Assembly (NCBI RefSeq): GCF_014334015.1 | Contig: NZ_CP060488.1 | Location: forward strand, 1,074,501 to 1,138,500 | From: Bacteroides sp. M10 | GTDB lineage: Bacteria; Bacteroidota; Bacteroidia; Bacteroidales; Bacteroidaceae | Reading direction: 5' to 3' | DNA length: 64,000 nt | In this document: piece by piece, positions 10,359 through 20,087 of the stretch | How the letters are laid out: each line of letters starts with the position of its first letter | Position numbering within the stretch: position 1 is the first letter of the stretch | Program-made: the position numbers and the translations under genes | The notes under the pieces: generated by a model | The model's input: only the letters and a program-made list of their open reading frames with translations | Database searches by the model: none | What the model was told of the DNA's origin: nothing

Positions 10359-10398
10359 CACATTGCAAAGCTGAAAACAACAAAAATCACACTATATA

Positions 10399-12438
10399 AT
10401 GGAAAAGAAATTCAAAAGAACCACCGTCACATCGGCACTGCCGTATGCGAACGGTCCTGTCCATATCGGTCACCTGGCGGGTGTATACGTGCCGGCAGAT
10501 ATCTATGTACGCTATCTGCGTCTGAAAAAAGAAGATGTATTATTCATCGGAGGTTCGGACGAACACGGAGTGCCTATCACCATCCGTGCCAAGAAAGAAG
10601 GAATTACTCCACAGGATGTAGTAGACCGTTATCATTCGCTGATTAAGGAATCATTCAAAGAGTTCGGTATCTCATTCGACGTGTATAGTCGCACCACTTC
10701 ACCGACGCATCACCAACTGGCTTCGGATTTCTTCAAAACATTATACAATAAAGGAGAATTCATCGAAAAAACATCCGAACAATATTACGACGAGGAAGCA
10801 AAAACATTCCTTGCCGACCGTTATATCACCGGAGAATGTCCTCACTGCCATTCGGAAGGCGCTTACGGCGACCAATGCGAAAAGTGCGGAACCTCACTTT
10901 CTCCTACAGATCTTATCAACCCGAAAAGCGCCATCAGCGGCAGCAAACCGGTGATGAAAGAAACCAAGCACTGGTATCTTCCTCTCGACAAACACGAAGC
11001 ATGGCTGCGCAAATGGATTCTGGAAGACCACAAAGAATGGCGTCCCAATGTATACGGCCAATGCAAAAGCTGGCTCGACATGGGGTTGCAGCCACGTGCC
11101 GTGAGCCGTGACCTCGACTGGGGAATCCCTGTGCCAGTAGAAGGAGCAGAAGGGAAAGTACTCTACGTATGGTTCGACGCACCTATCGGCTACATCTCCA
11201 ACACCAAAGAACTACTCCCCGACAGCTGGGAAACTTGGTGGAAAGATCCCGAAACCCGCCTGATCCATTTCATTGGAAAAGACAACATCGTGTTCCACTG
11301 CATCGTATTCCCTGCCATGCTGAAAGCAGAAGGCAGCTATATCCTGCCGGACAACGTGCCGAGCAACGAATTCCTCAACCTCGAAGGAGACAAAATCTCC
11401 ACTTCCCGCAACTGGGCCGTATGGTTGCACGAATATCTGGCTGACTTCCCAGGCAAACAGGACGTACTCCGCTACGTACTGACCGCCAATGCACCGGAAA
11501 CGAAAGATAACGACTTCACCTGGAAAGACTTCCAGGCACGCAATAACAACGAACTGGTAGCCGTATACGGCAACTTCGTAAACCGTGCAATGGTGCTGAC
11601 TCAAAAATACTTCGACGGGCGCGTACCTGCACAAGGCGAACTGACCGACTACGACAAGGAAACGCTGAAAGAATTCGCAGACGTGAAAGCAGAAGTAGAA
11701 AAACTGCTCGACGTATTCAAATTCCGCGATGCACAGAAAGAGGCCATGAACCTGGCACGTATCGGAAACAAATACCTGGCCGACACCGAACCGTGGAAAC
11801 TGGCTAAGACAGATATGGAACGTGTAGGAACCATCCTCAACATTTCCCTGCAACTGGTTGCCAACCTTGCCATCGCCTTCGACCCATTCTTGCCGTTCAG
11901 CTCGGAAAAACTCCGCAAAATGCTGAACATGGATACTTTCGAATGGTCTGAACTGGGACGTGACGACCTTCTTCCCGTAGGCCACCAGTTGAACAAACCG
12001 GAATTATTGTTCGAGAAGATTGAAGACGCTACTATCGAAGCACAGGTACAAAAGTTGCTCGATACTAAGAAAGCAAACGAGGAAGCCAACTACAAAGCCA
12101 ATCCTATCCGGGCAAACGTTGCCTTCGAGGATTTTGAGAAACTGGATATCCGTGTGGGTACCATTCTTGAATGTCAGAAAGTACCGAAAGCGGATAAATT
12201 GCTGCAATTCAAAATCGACGACGGACTGGAAACACGTACCATCGTATCGGGTATTGCCAAGCATTATCAACCGGAAGAACTGGTAGGCAAACAGGTTTGC
12301 TTCATCGCCAACCTTGCTCCGCGCAAACTGAAAGGTATCGTCAGCGAAGGCATGATTCTAAGTGCCGAAAACAACGATGGCAGTCTGGCAGTTATCATGC
12401 CGGGACGTGAGGTGAAGCCGGGCAGCGAAGTAAAATAA
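10399..12438 (+). CDS. metG: methionyl-tRNA synthetase
   Basis: The 679-residue class I synthetase charges tRNA-Met with methionine in the cytoplasm. The HIGH signature appears as HIGH in [11 protein letters not shown] (residues about 19-23). A zinc-knuckle insertion has [18 protein letters not shown] (about 145-162). The second signature is KISTS in [10 protein letters not shown] (about 334-338). The C-terminal 110 residues form a tRNA-binding (EMAP/Trbp111-like) domain ([23 protein letters not shown]), which serves for dimerisation and tRNA binding. The length is normal for Bacteroidetes MetG. The glycan cluster follows after an intrinsic terminator. Confidence 0.98.
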   Translation: MEKKFKRTTVTSALPYANGPVHIGHLAGVYVPADIYVRYLRLKKEDVLFIGGSDEHGVPITIRAKKEGITPQDVVDRYHSLIKESFKEFGISFDVYSRTTSPTHHQLASDFFKTLYNKGEFIEKTSEQYYDEEAKTFLADRYITGECPHCHSEGAYGDQCEKCGTSLSPTDLINPKSAISGSKPVMKETKHWYLPLDKHEAWLRKWILEDHKEWRPNVYGQCKSWLDMGLQPRAVSRDLDWGIPVPVEGAEGKVLYVWFDAPIGYISNTKELLPDSWETWWKDPETRLIHFIGKDNIVFHCIVFPAMLKAEGSYILPDNVPSNEFLNLEGDKISTSRNWAVWLHEYLADFPGKQDVLRYVLTANAPETKDNDFTWKDFQARNNNELVAVYGNFVNRAMVLTQKYFDGRVPAQGELTDYDKETLKEFADVKAEVEKLLDVFKFRDAQKEAMNLARIGNKYLADTEPWKLAKTDMERVGTILNISLQLVANLAIAFDPFLPFSSEKLRKMLNMDTFEWSELGRDDLLPVGHQLNKPELLFEKIEDATIEAQVQKLLDTKKANEEANYKANPIRANVAFEDFEKLDIRVGTILECQKVPKADKLLQFKIDDGLETRTIVSGIAKHYQPEELVGKQVCFIANLAPRKLKGIVSEGMILSAENNDGSLAVIMPGREVKPGSEVK

Positions 12439-12453
12439 TAAAACTAGAATAGG

Positions 12454-12498
12454 GAATACATGAAAAGCTATCATCACGTATAGCCTTTTCATGTATTC
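12454..12498 (+). terminator. intrinsic terminator after metG
   Basis: Arms at 12454-12470 and 12481-12498 form a stem of about 17 bp (GAATACATGAAAAG against CTTTTCATGTATTC at its base). A short T-containing tail follows. It sits between the metG stop and the flippase start at 12511. Confidence 0.7.
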
Positions 12499-12510
12499 TT
12501 TGCAAATAAT

Positions 12511-13968
12511 ATGAGCGAGAATCAGTCACTAAAAGAAAAGACAGCCAAAGGACTATTTTGGGGAGGATTCAGCAACGGCATACAGCAGTTGTTAAATCTG
12601 CTTTTCGGAATATTCCTCGCGCGGTTGCTCACTCCGTCAGATTATGGAATGGTGGGAATGTTGGCCATCTTCTCCCTCATTGCCAGTTCAATACAGGAAA
12701 GTGGTTTCACAGCTGCCCTTGTTAATAAGAAAGAAGTGACGCACAATGATTACAATGCCGTATTCTGGTTCAACGCGGCCATCAGTCTGTCGCTGTACCT
12801 GCTGTTATTCCTCTGTGCACCGCTTATCGCTGACTTTTACGATACTCCCGAACTGACACCACTGGCACGTTATTCTTTTATCGGCTTCTTCATTGCCAGT
12901 CTGGGAATATCCCACAGTGCCTATCTCCTGCGTAACCTGATGGTCAAACAGCGGGCATTGTCTTCGGTTATCGGACTCACCGTGTCCGGAATCACCGGAG
13001 TCACTCTTGCCTACTTTGGTTTCTCCTACTGGGGAATTGCTACGCAAAGCATCGTTTACGTAACCATCAACACAGCCTGTTACTGGCATTTCACCCGTTG
13101 GCGACCGAGCTTGCAGTTCAACTTCACCCCGATTAAGGAAATGTTCGGATTCAGTGGGAAACTACTGGTTACCAATGTATTCAATCACATCAATAACAAT
13201 CTGTTTTCCGTGATACTGGGTAAATTCTACAGCGAAAAAGAAGTAGGATATTACAACCAAGCCAATAAATGGTGCGGCATGGGACAACTCTTCATCTCCG
13301 GCATGATAAACGGAGTAGCGCAACCGGTACTCACCAAAGTGTCCGACGACCTTGAACGGCAAAAACGGGTATTTCGCAAAATGCTGCGTTTCACCGCTTT
13401 TGTCTCGTTTCCCGCCATGTTGGGATTGGGAATCGTATCGGAAGAGCTGATTATCATCACCATCACCGACAAGTGGTATTCCAGCATATTAATCATGCAA
13501 ATACTGTGTATCAGCGGAGCCTTTGCTCCCATCGCATACCTCTATCAACAACTGATTATCAGTAAAGGAAAATCCCGCATCTATATGTGGAACACCATAG
13601 CGCTCGGCATCATCTTACTGTCAAGCGTTCTATTAGCCCACTCTTATGGGATCTTTACCATGCTCACCGTCTATGTATCCATCAATATATTGTGGCTACT
13701 GACATGGCACTACTTCGTATGGCAGGAAATAGGATTGAAGCTTAGCCATGCCCTGATGGACATACTTCCTTATGCTGCCATTGCGGCTACGGTTATGGTA
13801 ATCACCTATTACACCACCCGCTCCATCGAGAATATTTATCTCCGCCTGGCAAGCAAGATAGTGCTTGCTGCAGCACTCTACGTAGCAGCCATGTGGGGCA
13901 GCCGATCGGTTACTTTTAAAGAAAGCATCCAATATTTCATCAAAAAGAAGACACATGAACCCAAATGA
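12511..13968 (+). CDS. polysaccharide flippase (Wzx/MATE-like oligosaccharide exporter)
   Basis: The 485-residue protein has about 12-14 predicted membrane helices throughout. It begins with the typical amphipathic entry KEKTAKGLFWGGFSNGIQQLLNLLFGIFLARLL of PST/MviN-like flippases (shown here in part only as a family landmark). Such proteins move lipid-linked oligosaccharides across the inner membrane. It is the first gene of a seven-gene plus-strand glycan cluster after metG, and the next gene overlaps its end by 14 bp. No polymerase (Wzy) is seen in the cluster, so the product may be a short glycan. Confidence 0.88.
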   Translation: MSENQSLKEKTAKGLFWGGFSNGIQQLLNLLFGIFLARLLTPSDYGMVGMLAIFSLIASSIQESGFTAALVNKKEVTHNDYNAVFWFNAAISLSLYLLLFLCAPLIADFYDTPELTPLARYSFIGFFIASLGISHSAYLLRNLMVKQRALSSVIGLTVSGITGVTLAYFGFSYWGIATQSIVYVTINTACYWHFTRWRPSLQFNFTPIKEMFGFSGKLLVTNVFNHINNNLFSVILGKFYSEKEVGYYNQANKWCGMGQLFISGMINGVAQPVLTKVSDDLERQKRVFRKMLRFTAFVSFPAMLGLGIVSEELIIITITDKWYSSILIMQILCISGAFAPIAYLYQQLIISKGKSRIYMWNTIALGIILLSSVLLAHSYGIFTMLTVYVSINILWLLTWHYFVWQEIGLKLSHALMDILPYAAIAATVMVITYYTTRSIENIYLRLASKIVLAAALYVAAMWGSRSVTFKESIQYFIKKKTHEPK

Positions 13969-15016
13969 CCTTGCCACCCGATACCGCCTTCTGAATAGTT
14001 CTTTCAAAAAGACGATGATTTATCACATAGGCATAGATGCCGGTTTCTTCACCGAATATACCTATATGCTTCACGCAATGCTTTATTGCCTGCAACACAA
14101 AATACAGTTCAAGCTCTACTCCGACGACGCCAACTTCGGATGGGAAAAAGGTTGGGAAGATTGTTTCGCCCCCTTCTGCGAGCAAGTGCACGAACCGTTT
14201 CATCACACCTATAACACCCATCGCCTCCCCTCCTGGCAGGCATTGATGAAAGACAAAAAGCTGCCTAAGACGAAGTTACTGAAATGGAAACTGAAAGTAA
14301 CCTGTAAGAACATCATCGGAAAAACGATTGCCTTTTTCACATACGGCAAACCGGTCTTGTTCAACTTTCAACTGACGTTCAACCCTAACCAGCACTTCCA
14401 TATTCCCGAACTGGGAATAGACGGCGACTATCTCCATACCTTCCAAAAACTGACGGAAATCACTTGGAAACTCAACGACACCACCGCACAGGAATGTCGC
14501 CAATGTGCCGCCGACCTGCAACTTCCACCCCAATACGCAGGATGCCAGATACGGGGAGGAGACAAGATCACCGAAACCAATCTGCTTCCACCGGAACACT
14601 ACATACGGCTTATTAAAGAAAAGACCGCCCTACGCGACGTCTTTGTATTAACGGACGATTACCGCCTTTTCGAACAAGTACAAACCCTTGCCCCGGACAT
14701 ACACTGGTACACCCTTTGCAGCCCCGACGAAAAAGGATACGTCAACAGCGCCTTCACGCAGACCACCAAAGAGCTGAAACAAAGACAAATGGCACGTTTC
14801 CTTTCCTCGATACAGATATTGATGGACGCCTCCGTCTTTATAGGAAGCATCACCACCGGCCCCAGCCTGTTCCTATTGAAGAAATTCTATCCGGACATCA
14901 ATCCGGCAGACTGTCTGCTCAAGGACTTTCCGCAAGCATCCGTCCTTCCCATACCGGGACGCGGACAAGTGGCCACCGAATTTATGCAAGGAAACTCAAC
15001 ATGCAAGGGAACTTAA
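13955..15016 (+). CDS. putative fucosyltransferase-like glycosyltransferase (GT23/NodZ-like)
   Basis: The 353-residue protein contains GCQIRGGDKITETNLLP (about residues 188-204). This resembles the donor-binding HxRRTDK loop of alpha-1,6-fucosyltransferases such as NodZ and FUT8. A later conserved block (FVLTDDYRLFEQ) and SSIQILMDASVFIGSITTGPS resemble the motif II/III regions of that fold. It overlaps the flippase gene by 14 bp, so the start at 13955 implies coupling. An internal ATG at 14015 (MIYHIGIDAG) is an alternative. The activity is inferred from the motif only. Confidence 0.65.
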   Translation: MNPNDLATRYRLLNSSFKKTMIYHIGIDAGFFTEYTYMLHAMLYCLQHKIQFKLYSDDANFGWEKGWEDCFAPFCEQVHEPFHHTYNTHRLPSWQALMKDKKLPKTKLLKWKLKVTCKNIIGKTIAFFTYGKPVLFNFQLTFNPNQHFHIPELGIDGDYLHTFQKLTEITWKLNDTTAQECRQCAADLQLPPQYAGCQIRGGDKITETNLLPPEHYIRLIKEKTALRDVFVLTDDYRLFEQVQTLAPDIHWYTLCSPDEKGYVNSAFTQTTKELKQRQMARFLSSIQILMDASVFIGSITTGPSLFLLKKFYPDINPADCLLKDFPQASVLPIPGRGQVATEFMQGNSTCKGT

Positions 15017-15060
15017 AGTGATAGTAACTCAAAGTTATAGTAACTTAGCAATATAATTAC

Positions 15061-15068
15061 TACTTTTG
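15061..15068 (+). promoter_or_regulatory. candidate internal promoter ahead of the licD-like gene
   Basis: TACTTTTG matches the -7 consensus, 28 bp upstream of the LicD-family start in the 79-bp gap after the GT23-like gene. This is the only sizeable gap in the cluster. Confidence 0.45.
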
Positions 15069-15095
15069 TAGCACAACGTGCATTAACCATTTCCG

Positions 15096-15959
15096 ATGAA
15101 CAAGAAATATACAGCCGAAGAGCTTGATTTATTACATGCCGAACTCTACGACATATTGGGAGAAACCATCCGGGTGTGTCAGAAGCACAACATTCCCTAT
15201 TTTGTGATTGGCGGCACGGCAATCGGTGCACTCTACGACCAGGCGATTCTCCCCTGGGATGATGATATTGACATAGGCATGACGCGGGAGAACTACAACA
15301 AATTTCTGAAAGTAGCTCCCGGGGAACTGGGTCCTTCCTACTTCCTTTCATGGATAGAGACAGACCCTCATACCCCATATTATTTTGCCAAAGTCAAGAA
15401 AAACGACACCCTTTTTGTAGAAGAAATGTTCAAGAATGTCCCGATGCATCCGGGCATTTTTGTCGATATATTCCCATTCGACAAAATTCCCGACAACAAG
15501 CTGCTGCGAAGAATACAATCCGAAACACTCGGCTTCCTCAAATGCTGCCTGATGGGAAAAGAGATATGGATGTGGAAACACTTCGGTACATGTGAAATAG
15601 AGAACCCCACGAACCGGGGAGCCTTCTCCTGTTTCCTGAACAGGGTAGTCGACCTGCTTTTCTCTAAAAAAGCAATCTACCGCATGCTGGTGTCAGTTCA
15701 AAGCTGTTTCAACTCACGAAACACCCGTTACTACAACAACGTAATGGCCACTGCCGACCACGTAACCGTAGAAAGCATCCGCCACCTGCAACCCGTGAAA
15801 TTCGGCCCTCTCACAGTGACCGCTCCCGATGACCTGGAAGGATTTTTGCGTTACAACTATCCAACCCTGCATCGATTTACAGAAGAAGAGCAGGAAAAAG
15901 TGAACAACCACTATCCTGCCGCTCTGTCATTCAGTACAACCCCAAAACAAGAACTATGA
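15096..15959 (+). CDS. LicD-family phosphotransferase
   Basis: The 287-residue protein has the LicD core. GGTAIGALYDQAILPWDDDIDIGMTR holds the nucleotidyltransferase-fold GG and DDDID acidic residues (about 44-70), with the acceptor-side block FVDIFPFDKIPD at about 130. LicD proteins attach phosphocholine or another phospho-alcohol or phospho-sugar to surface glycans. In this cluster the donor is unknown, since no choline kinase or CDP-transferase is present. The next gene starts inside its stop region (ATGA-type overlap at 15956-15959). Confidence 0.85.
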   Translation: MNKKYTAEELDLLHAELYDILGETIRVCQKHNIPYFVIGGTAIGALYDQAILPWDDDIDIGMTRENYNKFLKVAPGELGPSYFLSWIETDPHTPYYFAKVKKNDTLFVEEMFKNVPMHPGIFVDIFPFDKIPDNKLLRRIQSETLGFLKCCLMGKEIWMWKHFGTCEIENPTNRGAFSCFLNRVVDLLFSKKAIYRMLVSVQSCFNSRNTRYYNNVMATADHVTVESIRHLQPVKFGPLTVTAPDDLEGFLRYNYPTLHRFTEEEQEKVNNHYPAALSFSTTPKQEL

Positions 15960-16978
15960 ATATGAAATCCGCTTTAGTAGACGTCCCGGTACTTATCCTG
16001 TTCTTCAACCGCCCGCAACAGTTGTCACAAGTGTTCGAGCAAGTGAAGAAAGCGCGTCCGTCCCGCCTCTTCCTCTATCAGGACGGAGCGCGAAACGAAC
16101 GTGACCTGCCCGGAATAGAAGCCTGCCGTGAAATCGTATCACAGATAGACTGGGAATGTGAAGTAGAACGGCTTTATCAGGAAAAGAATTTCGGCTGCGA
16201 CCCTTCGGAATACATTTCGCAGAAATGGGCCTTTTCGAAAGTCGACAAGTGCATCGTATTGGAAGACGACGATGTGCCCGCCGTCTCCTTTTTCCAATTC
16301 TGCAAGGAGATGCTGGATAAATACGAACATGACACCCGCATCAGCATGATTGCCGGATTTAACCCCGAAGAAATCACCCAAGACATGCCCTACGACTATT
16401 TCTTTACCACCACCTTCTCCATCTGGGGATGGGCGAGCTGGAAACGGGTAGTCGACCAATGGGATGAGTTCTACAGCTTCCTGGACGATTCCTTCAATAT
16501 GCAACAACTGGAACAGCTTATCAAGGAACGTAAATTCCGGAGCGACTTTATCTACATGTGCCAGCGTCACCGGGAACAGCAGAAAGCCTTTTATGAAACG
16601 ATCTTCCACGCCTCCATATTGTTCAACTCCGGGCTAAGCATCGTGCCTACCCGCAACATGATTAACAACCTGGGAGCAACGGCAGATTCCACCCATTTCG
16701 CCGGCTCGATTCATACCCTGCCCAAAGGTTACCGCCGCATCTTCACGATGAAGCGCTATGAGGTGGATTTTCCACTGAAACATCCCCGCTACGTCATCGA
16801 AAACGTTGCCTACAAAGAGAGCGTTTACCGCATCATGGGCTGGGATCATCCGTGGATCAAGATCGGACGTTCGTTCGAAGAACTGTTCCTCAACCTGAAA
16901 TACGGTAATTTCTCCATCATTACGAAAGCTGTCAAAAACCGAATCAACAAATGGCTGAAAAGAAACAAGCACCACTAA
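15956..16978 (+). CDS. GT2/GNT-I-like glycosyltransferase
   Basis: The 340-residue protein opens with VPVLILFFNRPQQLSQVFEQVK, a glycosyltransferase-A fold start. It carries the metal-binding acidic motif in CIVLEDDDVPAVSFFQF (about residues 99-115). Members of this group act in O-antigen, capsule or protein-glycan assembly in the cytoplasm. The start overlaps the licD-like stop, and the next gene overlaps its end by 28 bp, so the whole set is probably co-transcribed. Donor and acceptor are unknown. Confidence 0.8.
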   Translation: MNMKSALVDVPVLILFFNRPQQLSQVFEQVKKARPSRLFLYQDGARNERDLPGIEACREIVSQIDWECEVERLYQEKNFGCDPSEYISQKWAFSKVDKCIVLEDDDVPAVSFFQFCKEMLDKYEHDTRISMIAGFNPEEITQDMPYDYFFTTTFSIWGWASWKRVVDQWDEFYSFLDDSFNMQQLEQLIKERKFRSDFIYMCQRHREQQKAFYETIFHASILFNSGLSIVPTRNMINNLGATADSTHFAGSIHTLPKGYRRIFTMKRYEVDFPLKHPRYVIENVAYKESVYRIMGWDHPWIKIGRSFEELFLNLKYGNFSIITKAVKNRINKWLKRNKHH

Positions 16979-18069
16979 ATAAGTTGCTTACTATTTATTT
17001 TTACCATACCCGCCTCACGCGGGAAAGCTACGAGGAATGGAAAGAATATAAATTCCCCGGACACATCTTATACGGACTTCCTTTACTGGAGAATTACGGA
17101 ATACGCTCCGTGATGCACAAATGCAAATATTTCTCCGGCCGTCTGAAACTGATGCTTTACGCCACCAAAGAGATTCTCTTCTGCAAGGAGAAATACGACG
17201 TCCTTTACGCCACCTCTTTCCGGGGCATAGAGCCCGTCATCTTCCTCCGTGCCCTGGGACTGTATCGCAAACCCATCGTGATCTGGCATCATACGGCAGT
17301 CGTGACCAATTCCAAACCGTGGCGCGAACAAATCTCCCGCCTTTTCTACAAAGGTATAGACCAAATGTTCCTGTTCAGTCGGAAACTGATTCAGGATTCG
17401 CAGAAAACCCGGAAAGCTCCGTCCCACAAACTGAAACTCATCCATTGGGGACCGGATCTTTCTTTCTACGACCACCTGCTTGCAGAAATGCCCGACCGGA
17501 AGCCCGAAGGATTTATCTCCACCGGCAAAGAAAACCGGGACGTAGACACCTTGCTCCAGGCATTTGCCGCAACGAACGAAAAACTGGATTTGTACATTGC
17601 CGTCTCATGCGGTAACATCAACTATAAAAAGATCATCGACCCGTATGCATTGCCCGACTCCATTCGCATCCATTATACCGACGGAGTGATTCCCTACGAA
17701 CTGGGGAAACTGGTGGCACGCAAAAGTTGTATCGTGATCTGCTGCCTCGACTTCCCCTATACCGTAGGACTGACCACACTCGTGGAAGCATTCGCCCTCG
17801 GCATCCCCGTCATCTGTTCGCGCAACCCCAACTTCGAAATAGACATCGATAAGGAAGGAATAGGCATCACCGTAGAATATAACGACGTACAAGGCTGGAT
17901 AGACGCTATCCGCTACATCGCCGACCACCCCGAAGAGGCACGGCGCATGGGAGAGAATGCCCGCAAACTGGCGGAAGAACGTTTCAACCTCGAAATCTTT
18001 TCACGCGAAATAGCAGAAAGCTTGCTGGAAATATCAAACATTTCCTCTAAAAACCGTACATTTGCATAA
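16951..18069 (+). CDS. GT4-family glycosyltransferase
   Basis: The 372-residue protein has a GT-B fold. A weakly conserved N-terminal acceptor half is followed by a C-terminal GT4 donor half (about residues 180-350). That half includes GLTTLVEAFALGIPVICSRNPNFE, the E(x)7E-type motif region that binds the nucleotide-sugar. It ends with a typical HPEEARRMGENARKLAEERFN helix. The ATG at 16951 lies inside the previous gene, a 28-bp overlap. No later in-frame Met exists before the conserved region, so this start is kept. Confidence 0.85.
   Translation: MAEKKQAPLNKLLTIYFYHTRLTRESYEEWKEYKFPGHILYGLPLLENYGIRSVMHKCKYFSGRLKLMLYATKEILFCKEKYDVLYATSFRGIEPVIFLRALGLYRKPIVIWHHTAVVTNSKPWREQISRLFYKGIDQMFLFSRKLIQDSQKTRKAPSHKLKLIHWGPDLSFYDHLLAEMPDRKPEGFISTGKENRDVDTLLQAFAATNEKLDLYIAVSCGNINYKKIIDPYALPDSIRIHYTDGVIPYELGKLVARKSCIVICCLDFPYTVGLTTLVEAFALGIPVICSRNPNFEIDIDKEGIGITVEYNDVQGWIDAIRYIADHPEEARRMGENARKLAEERFNLEIFSREIAESLLEISNISSKNRTFA
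18057..18064 (+). promoter_or_regulatory. candidate internal promoter -7 box
   Basis: TACATTTG fits the -7 consensus and sits 15 bp before the ATG at 18080, overlapping the end of the previous gene. It argues against the upstream TTG at 18062 as a start. Confidence 0.4.
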
Positions 18070-18079
18070 ACTTTTGCCC

Positions 18080-19345
18080 ATGAGAGTCCTGATTATAAAT
18101 ACATCTGAACGAATAGGAGGAGCAGCCATCGCAGCAAGCCGGTTGATGGAATCACTGAAAAACAACGGCATCAAAGCCAAAATGCTGGTACGTGACAAAC
18201 AGACCGACCAAATCAGTGTTGTCCGCTTAAAAAGTAACTGGTTGCAAGTGTGGAAGTTCATGTGGGAACGGATTGTGATCTGGAGTGCCAACCGTTTCCG
18301 GCGTTACCATTTGTTTGACGTAGACATCGCCAACACAGGTACAGACATCACCTCACTCCCGGAATTCCGCCAGGCCGACGTGATCCACCTGCATTGGATC
18401 AACCAGGGAATGCTCTCACTGAACGATATACGAAAGATACTGACCTCCGGCAAACCCGTAGTCTGGACCATGCACGATATGTGGCCATGTACCGGCATCT
18501 GCCATTACGCACGGGAGTGCAACAACTATCAGCAGGAATGTCATGACTGTCCGTACATCTACAAAGGCGGGGGACGAAAGGATTTATCCTATCGTACGTT
18601 CCGCAAAAAACAGAAGTTATACAGCTATGCTCCCATTCATTTCGTCACGTGCAGCCATTGGCTGAAGGAACAAGCCCAGACCAGTGCATTGTTTGAAGGG
18701 AAAAGCGTCACCAATATTCCGAATGCTATCAACACCAGCCTGTTCAAACCCATGAACAAGAAGGAAGCGCGTGCCAAATTCATGTTGCCGGAAGGTAAGA
18801 AACTGGTTTTGTTTGGCTCGTTAAAGATCACTGACAAACGAAAAGGGGTCGACTATCTGATTGGAGCATGTAAACTGTTGGCAGAAAAGCATCCGGAATG
18901 GAAAGACTCACTGGGTGTAGTTGTATTCGGCAACCAATCGCAGCAGTTACAGGAACAACTTCCTTTCCATGTATACCCGCTCCCTTATATCAAGAATGAG
19001 CATGAAGTGGTGAATATCTACAATGCCGTAGATCTCTTCGCCATCCCGTCTCTGGAAGAGAATCTTCCTAATATGATTATGGAAGCAATGGCCTGTGGAG
19101 TGCCTTGTGTCGGTTTTAATGTGGGAGGTATCCCCGAAATGATCGATCATCTGCACAACGGCTACGTGGCACAATACAAATCTTCCGAAGATTTTGCCAA
19201 CGGAATACATTGGATATTGACGGAACCGGAATACAATGAACTCTCCGCACAGGCCTGCCGCAAGGTTCTGGGTAATTATTCGGAGAGTATCGTTGCAAAG
19301 AAATATACAGATGTCTACAATAAAATAACGGGGAAATATGCATAG
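18080..19345 (+). CDS. GT4-family glycosyltransferase
   Basis: The 421-residue GT-B enzyme starts with MRVLIINTSERIGGAAIA, the glycine-rich N-terminal loop of GT4 enzymes. The donor domain includes LVLFGSLKITDKRKG and FAIPSLEENLPNMIMEAMACGVPCVGFNVGGIPEMI, which contains the EX7E motif. A Cys-rich segment around residues 133-155 (MWPCTGICHYARECNNYQ) is common in colanic-acid-type GT4 proteins. I chose the ATG at 18080 rather than the TTG at 18062. It overlaps the next gene by 8 bp. Confidence 0.88.
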   Translation: MRVLIINTSERIGGAAIAASRLMESLKNNGIKAKMLVRDKQTDQISVVRLKSNWLQVWKFMWERIVIWSANRFRRYHLFDVDIANTGTDITSLPEFRQADVIHLHWINQGMLSLNDIRKILTSGKPVVWTMHDMWPCTGICHYARECNNYQQECHDCPYIYKGGGRKDLSYRTFRKKQKLYSYAPIHFVTCSHWLKEQAQTSALFEGKSVTNIPNAINTSLFKPMNKKEARAKFMLPEGKKLVLFGSLKITDKRKGVDYLIGACKLLAEKHPEWKDSLGVVVFGNQSQQLQEQLPFHVYPLPYIKNEHEVVNIYNAVDLFAIPSLEENLPNMIMEAMACGVPCVGFNVGGIPEMIDHLHNGYVAQYKSSEDFANGIHWILTEPEYNELSAQACRKVLGNYSESIVAKKYTDVYNKITGKYA

Positions 19346-20087
19346 TGTCCATCCTACTCCCAAGTTCTCTATCATTACGGTGACATACAATGCTGAAAAG
19401 GTATTGGAAGACACGATTCAAAGTGTTATTTCACAAACCTATCATCATATAGAATATATTATCGTGGATGGAGCTTCCAAGGATGGGACTCTCTCTATTA
19501 TCAACCGCTACCGGTCACGCATACACACCGTCGTCAGCGAACCCGACAAAGGGCTGTATGACGCCATGAATAAGGGCATCGCCCTTGCCAGCGGTGATTA
19601 TCTCTGTTTCCTGAATGCAGGCGACTGTTTTCATGAGGATGATACGCTGCAACAAATGGTGCACACCATCAACGGCAATGAACTGCCCGATATACTTTAC
19701 GGAGAAACCGCTATCGTAGACAAGGACAGGCATTTCCTGCGGATGCGCAGATTGTCCGCCCCTGAAACGCTCACCTGGAAAAGTTTCAAACAGGGAATGT
19801 TAGTCTGCCACCAGGCATTCTTCCCCCGCCACACGCTCGTAGAACCATATAATCTGCAATATCGCTTTTCTGCAGATTTCGACTGGTGCATCCGCATCAT
19901 GAAGAAAGCACGTACTTTGCACAATACCCACCTGACAATCATCGACTATCTGGAGGAGGGAATGACTACCCGGAATCAGAAAGCATCCCTCAAAGAAAGA
20001 TTTCGGATCATGGCAAAGCATTACGGGCTGATTGGAACCGTGGCGCATCATGCATGGTTTGTGATCCGTGCGGTTACTCACCAGTAG
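19338..20087 (+). CDS. GT2-family glycosyltransferase
   Basis: The 249-residue protein begins FSIITVTYNAEKVLEDTIQSV and has YIIVDGASKDGT (donor-binding DG) and GDYLCFLNAGDCFHED in place of the usual DxD, as in WcaA/colanic-acid GT2 enzymes. It is the last gene of the glycan cluster and converges on the GH115 gene, with a 14-bp tail-to-tail overlap. Its sugar is unknown. Confidence 0.88.
   Translation: MHSVHPTPKFSIITVTYNAEKVLEDTIQSVISQTYHHIEYIIVDGASKDGTLSIINRYRSRIHTVVSEPDKGLYDAMNKGIALASGDYLCFLNAGDCFHEDDTLQQMVHTINGNELPDILYGETAIVDKDRHFLRMRRLSAPETLTWKSFKQGMLVCHQAFFPRHTLVEPYNLQYRFSADFDWCIRIMKKARTLHNTHLTIIDYLEEGMTTRNQKASLKERFRIMAKHYGLIGTVAHHAWFVIRAVTHQ

Larger units (their letters stand above)
9463..10398. 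other. long intergenic region with hairpins and short repeats
   Basis: This stretch of about 0.94 kb between the divergent acyl-CoA synthetase and metG genes is AT-rich and has no credible ORF. It holds a 10-bp perfect stem at 10019-10046, three spaced copies of TTTAAAAG (about 9950, 9985 and 10006), a long hairpin at 10191-10237 and the metG promoter. The rest shows nothing I can name. Confidence 0.6.

Noticed and set aside
10133..10390. 85-residue ORF on the minus strand upstream of metG
   Set aside because: It overlaps the metG promoter, the repeat units and the long hairpin, and has no coding character.
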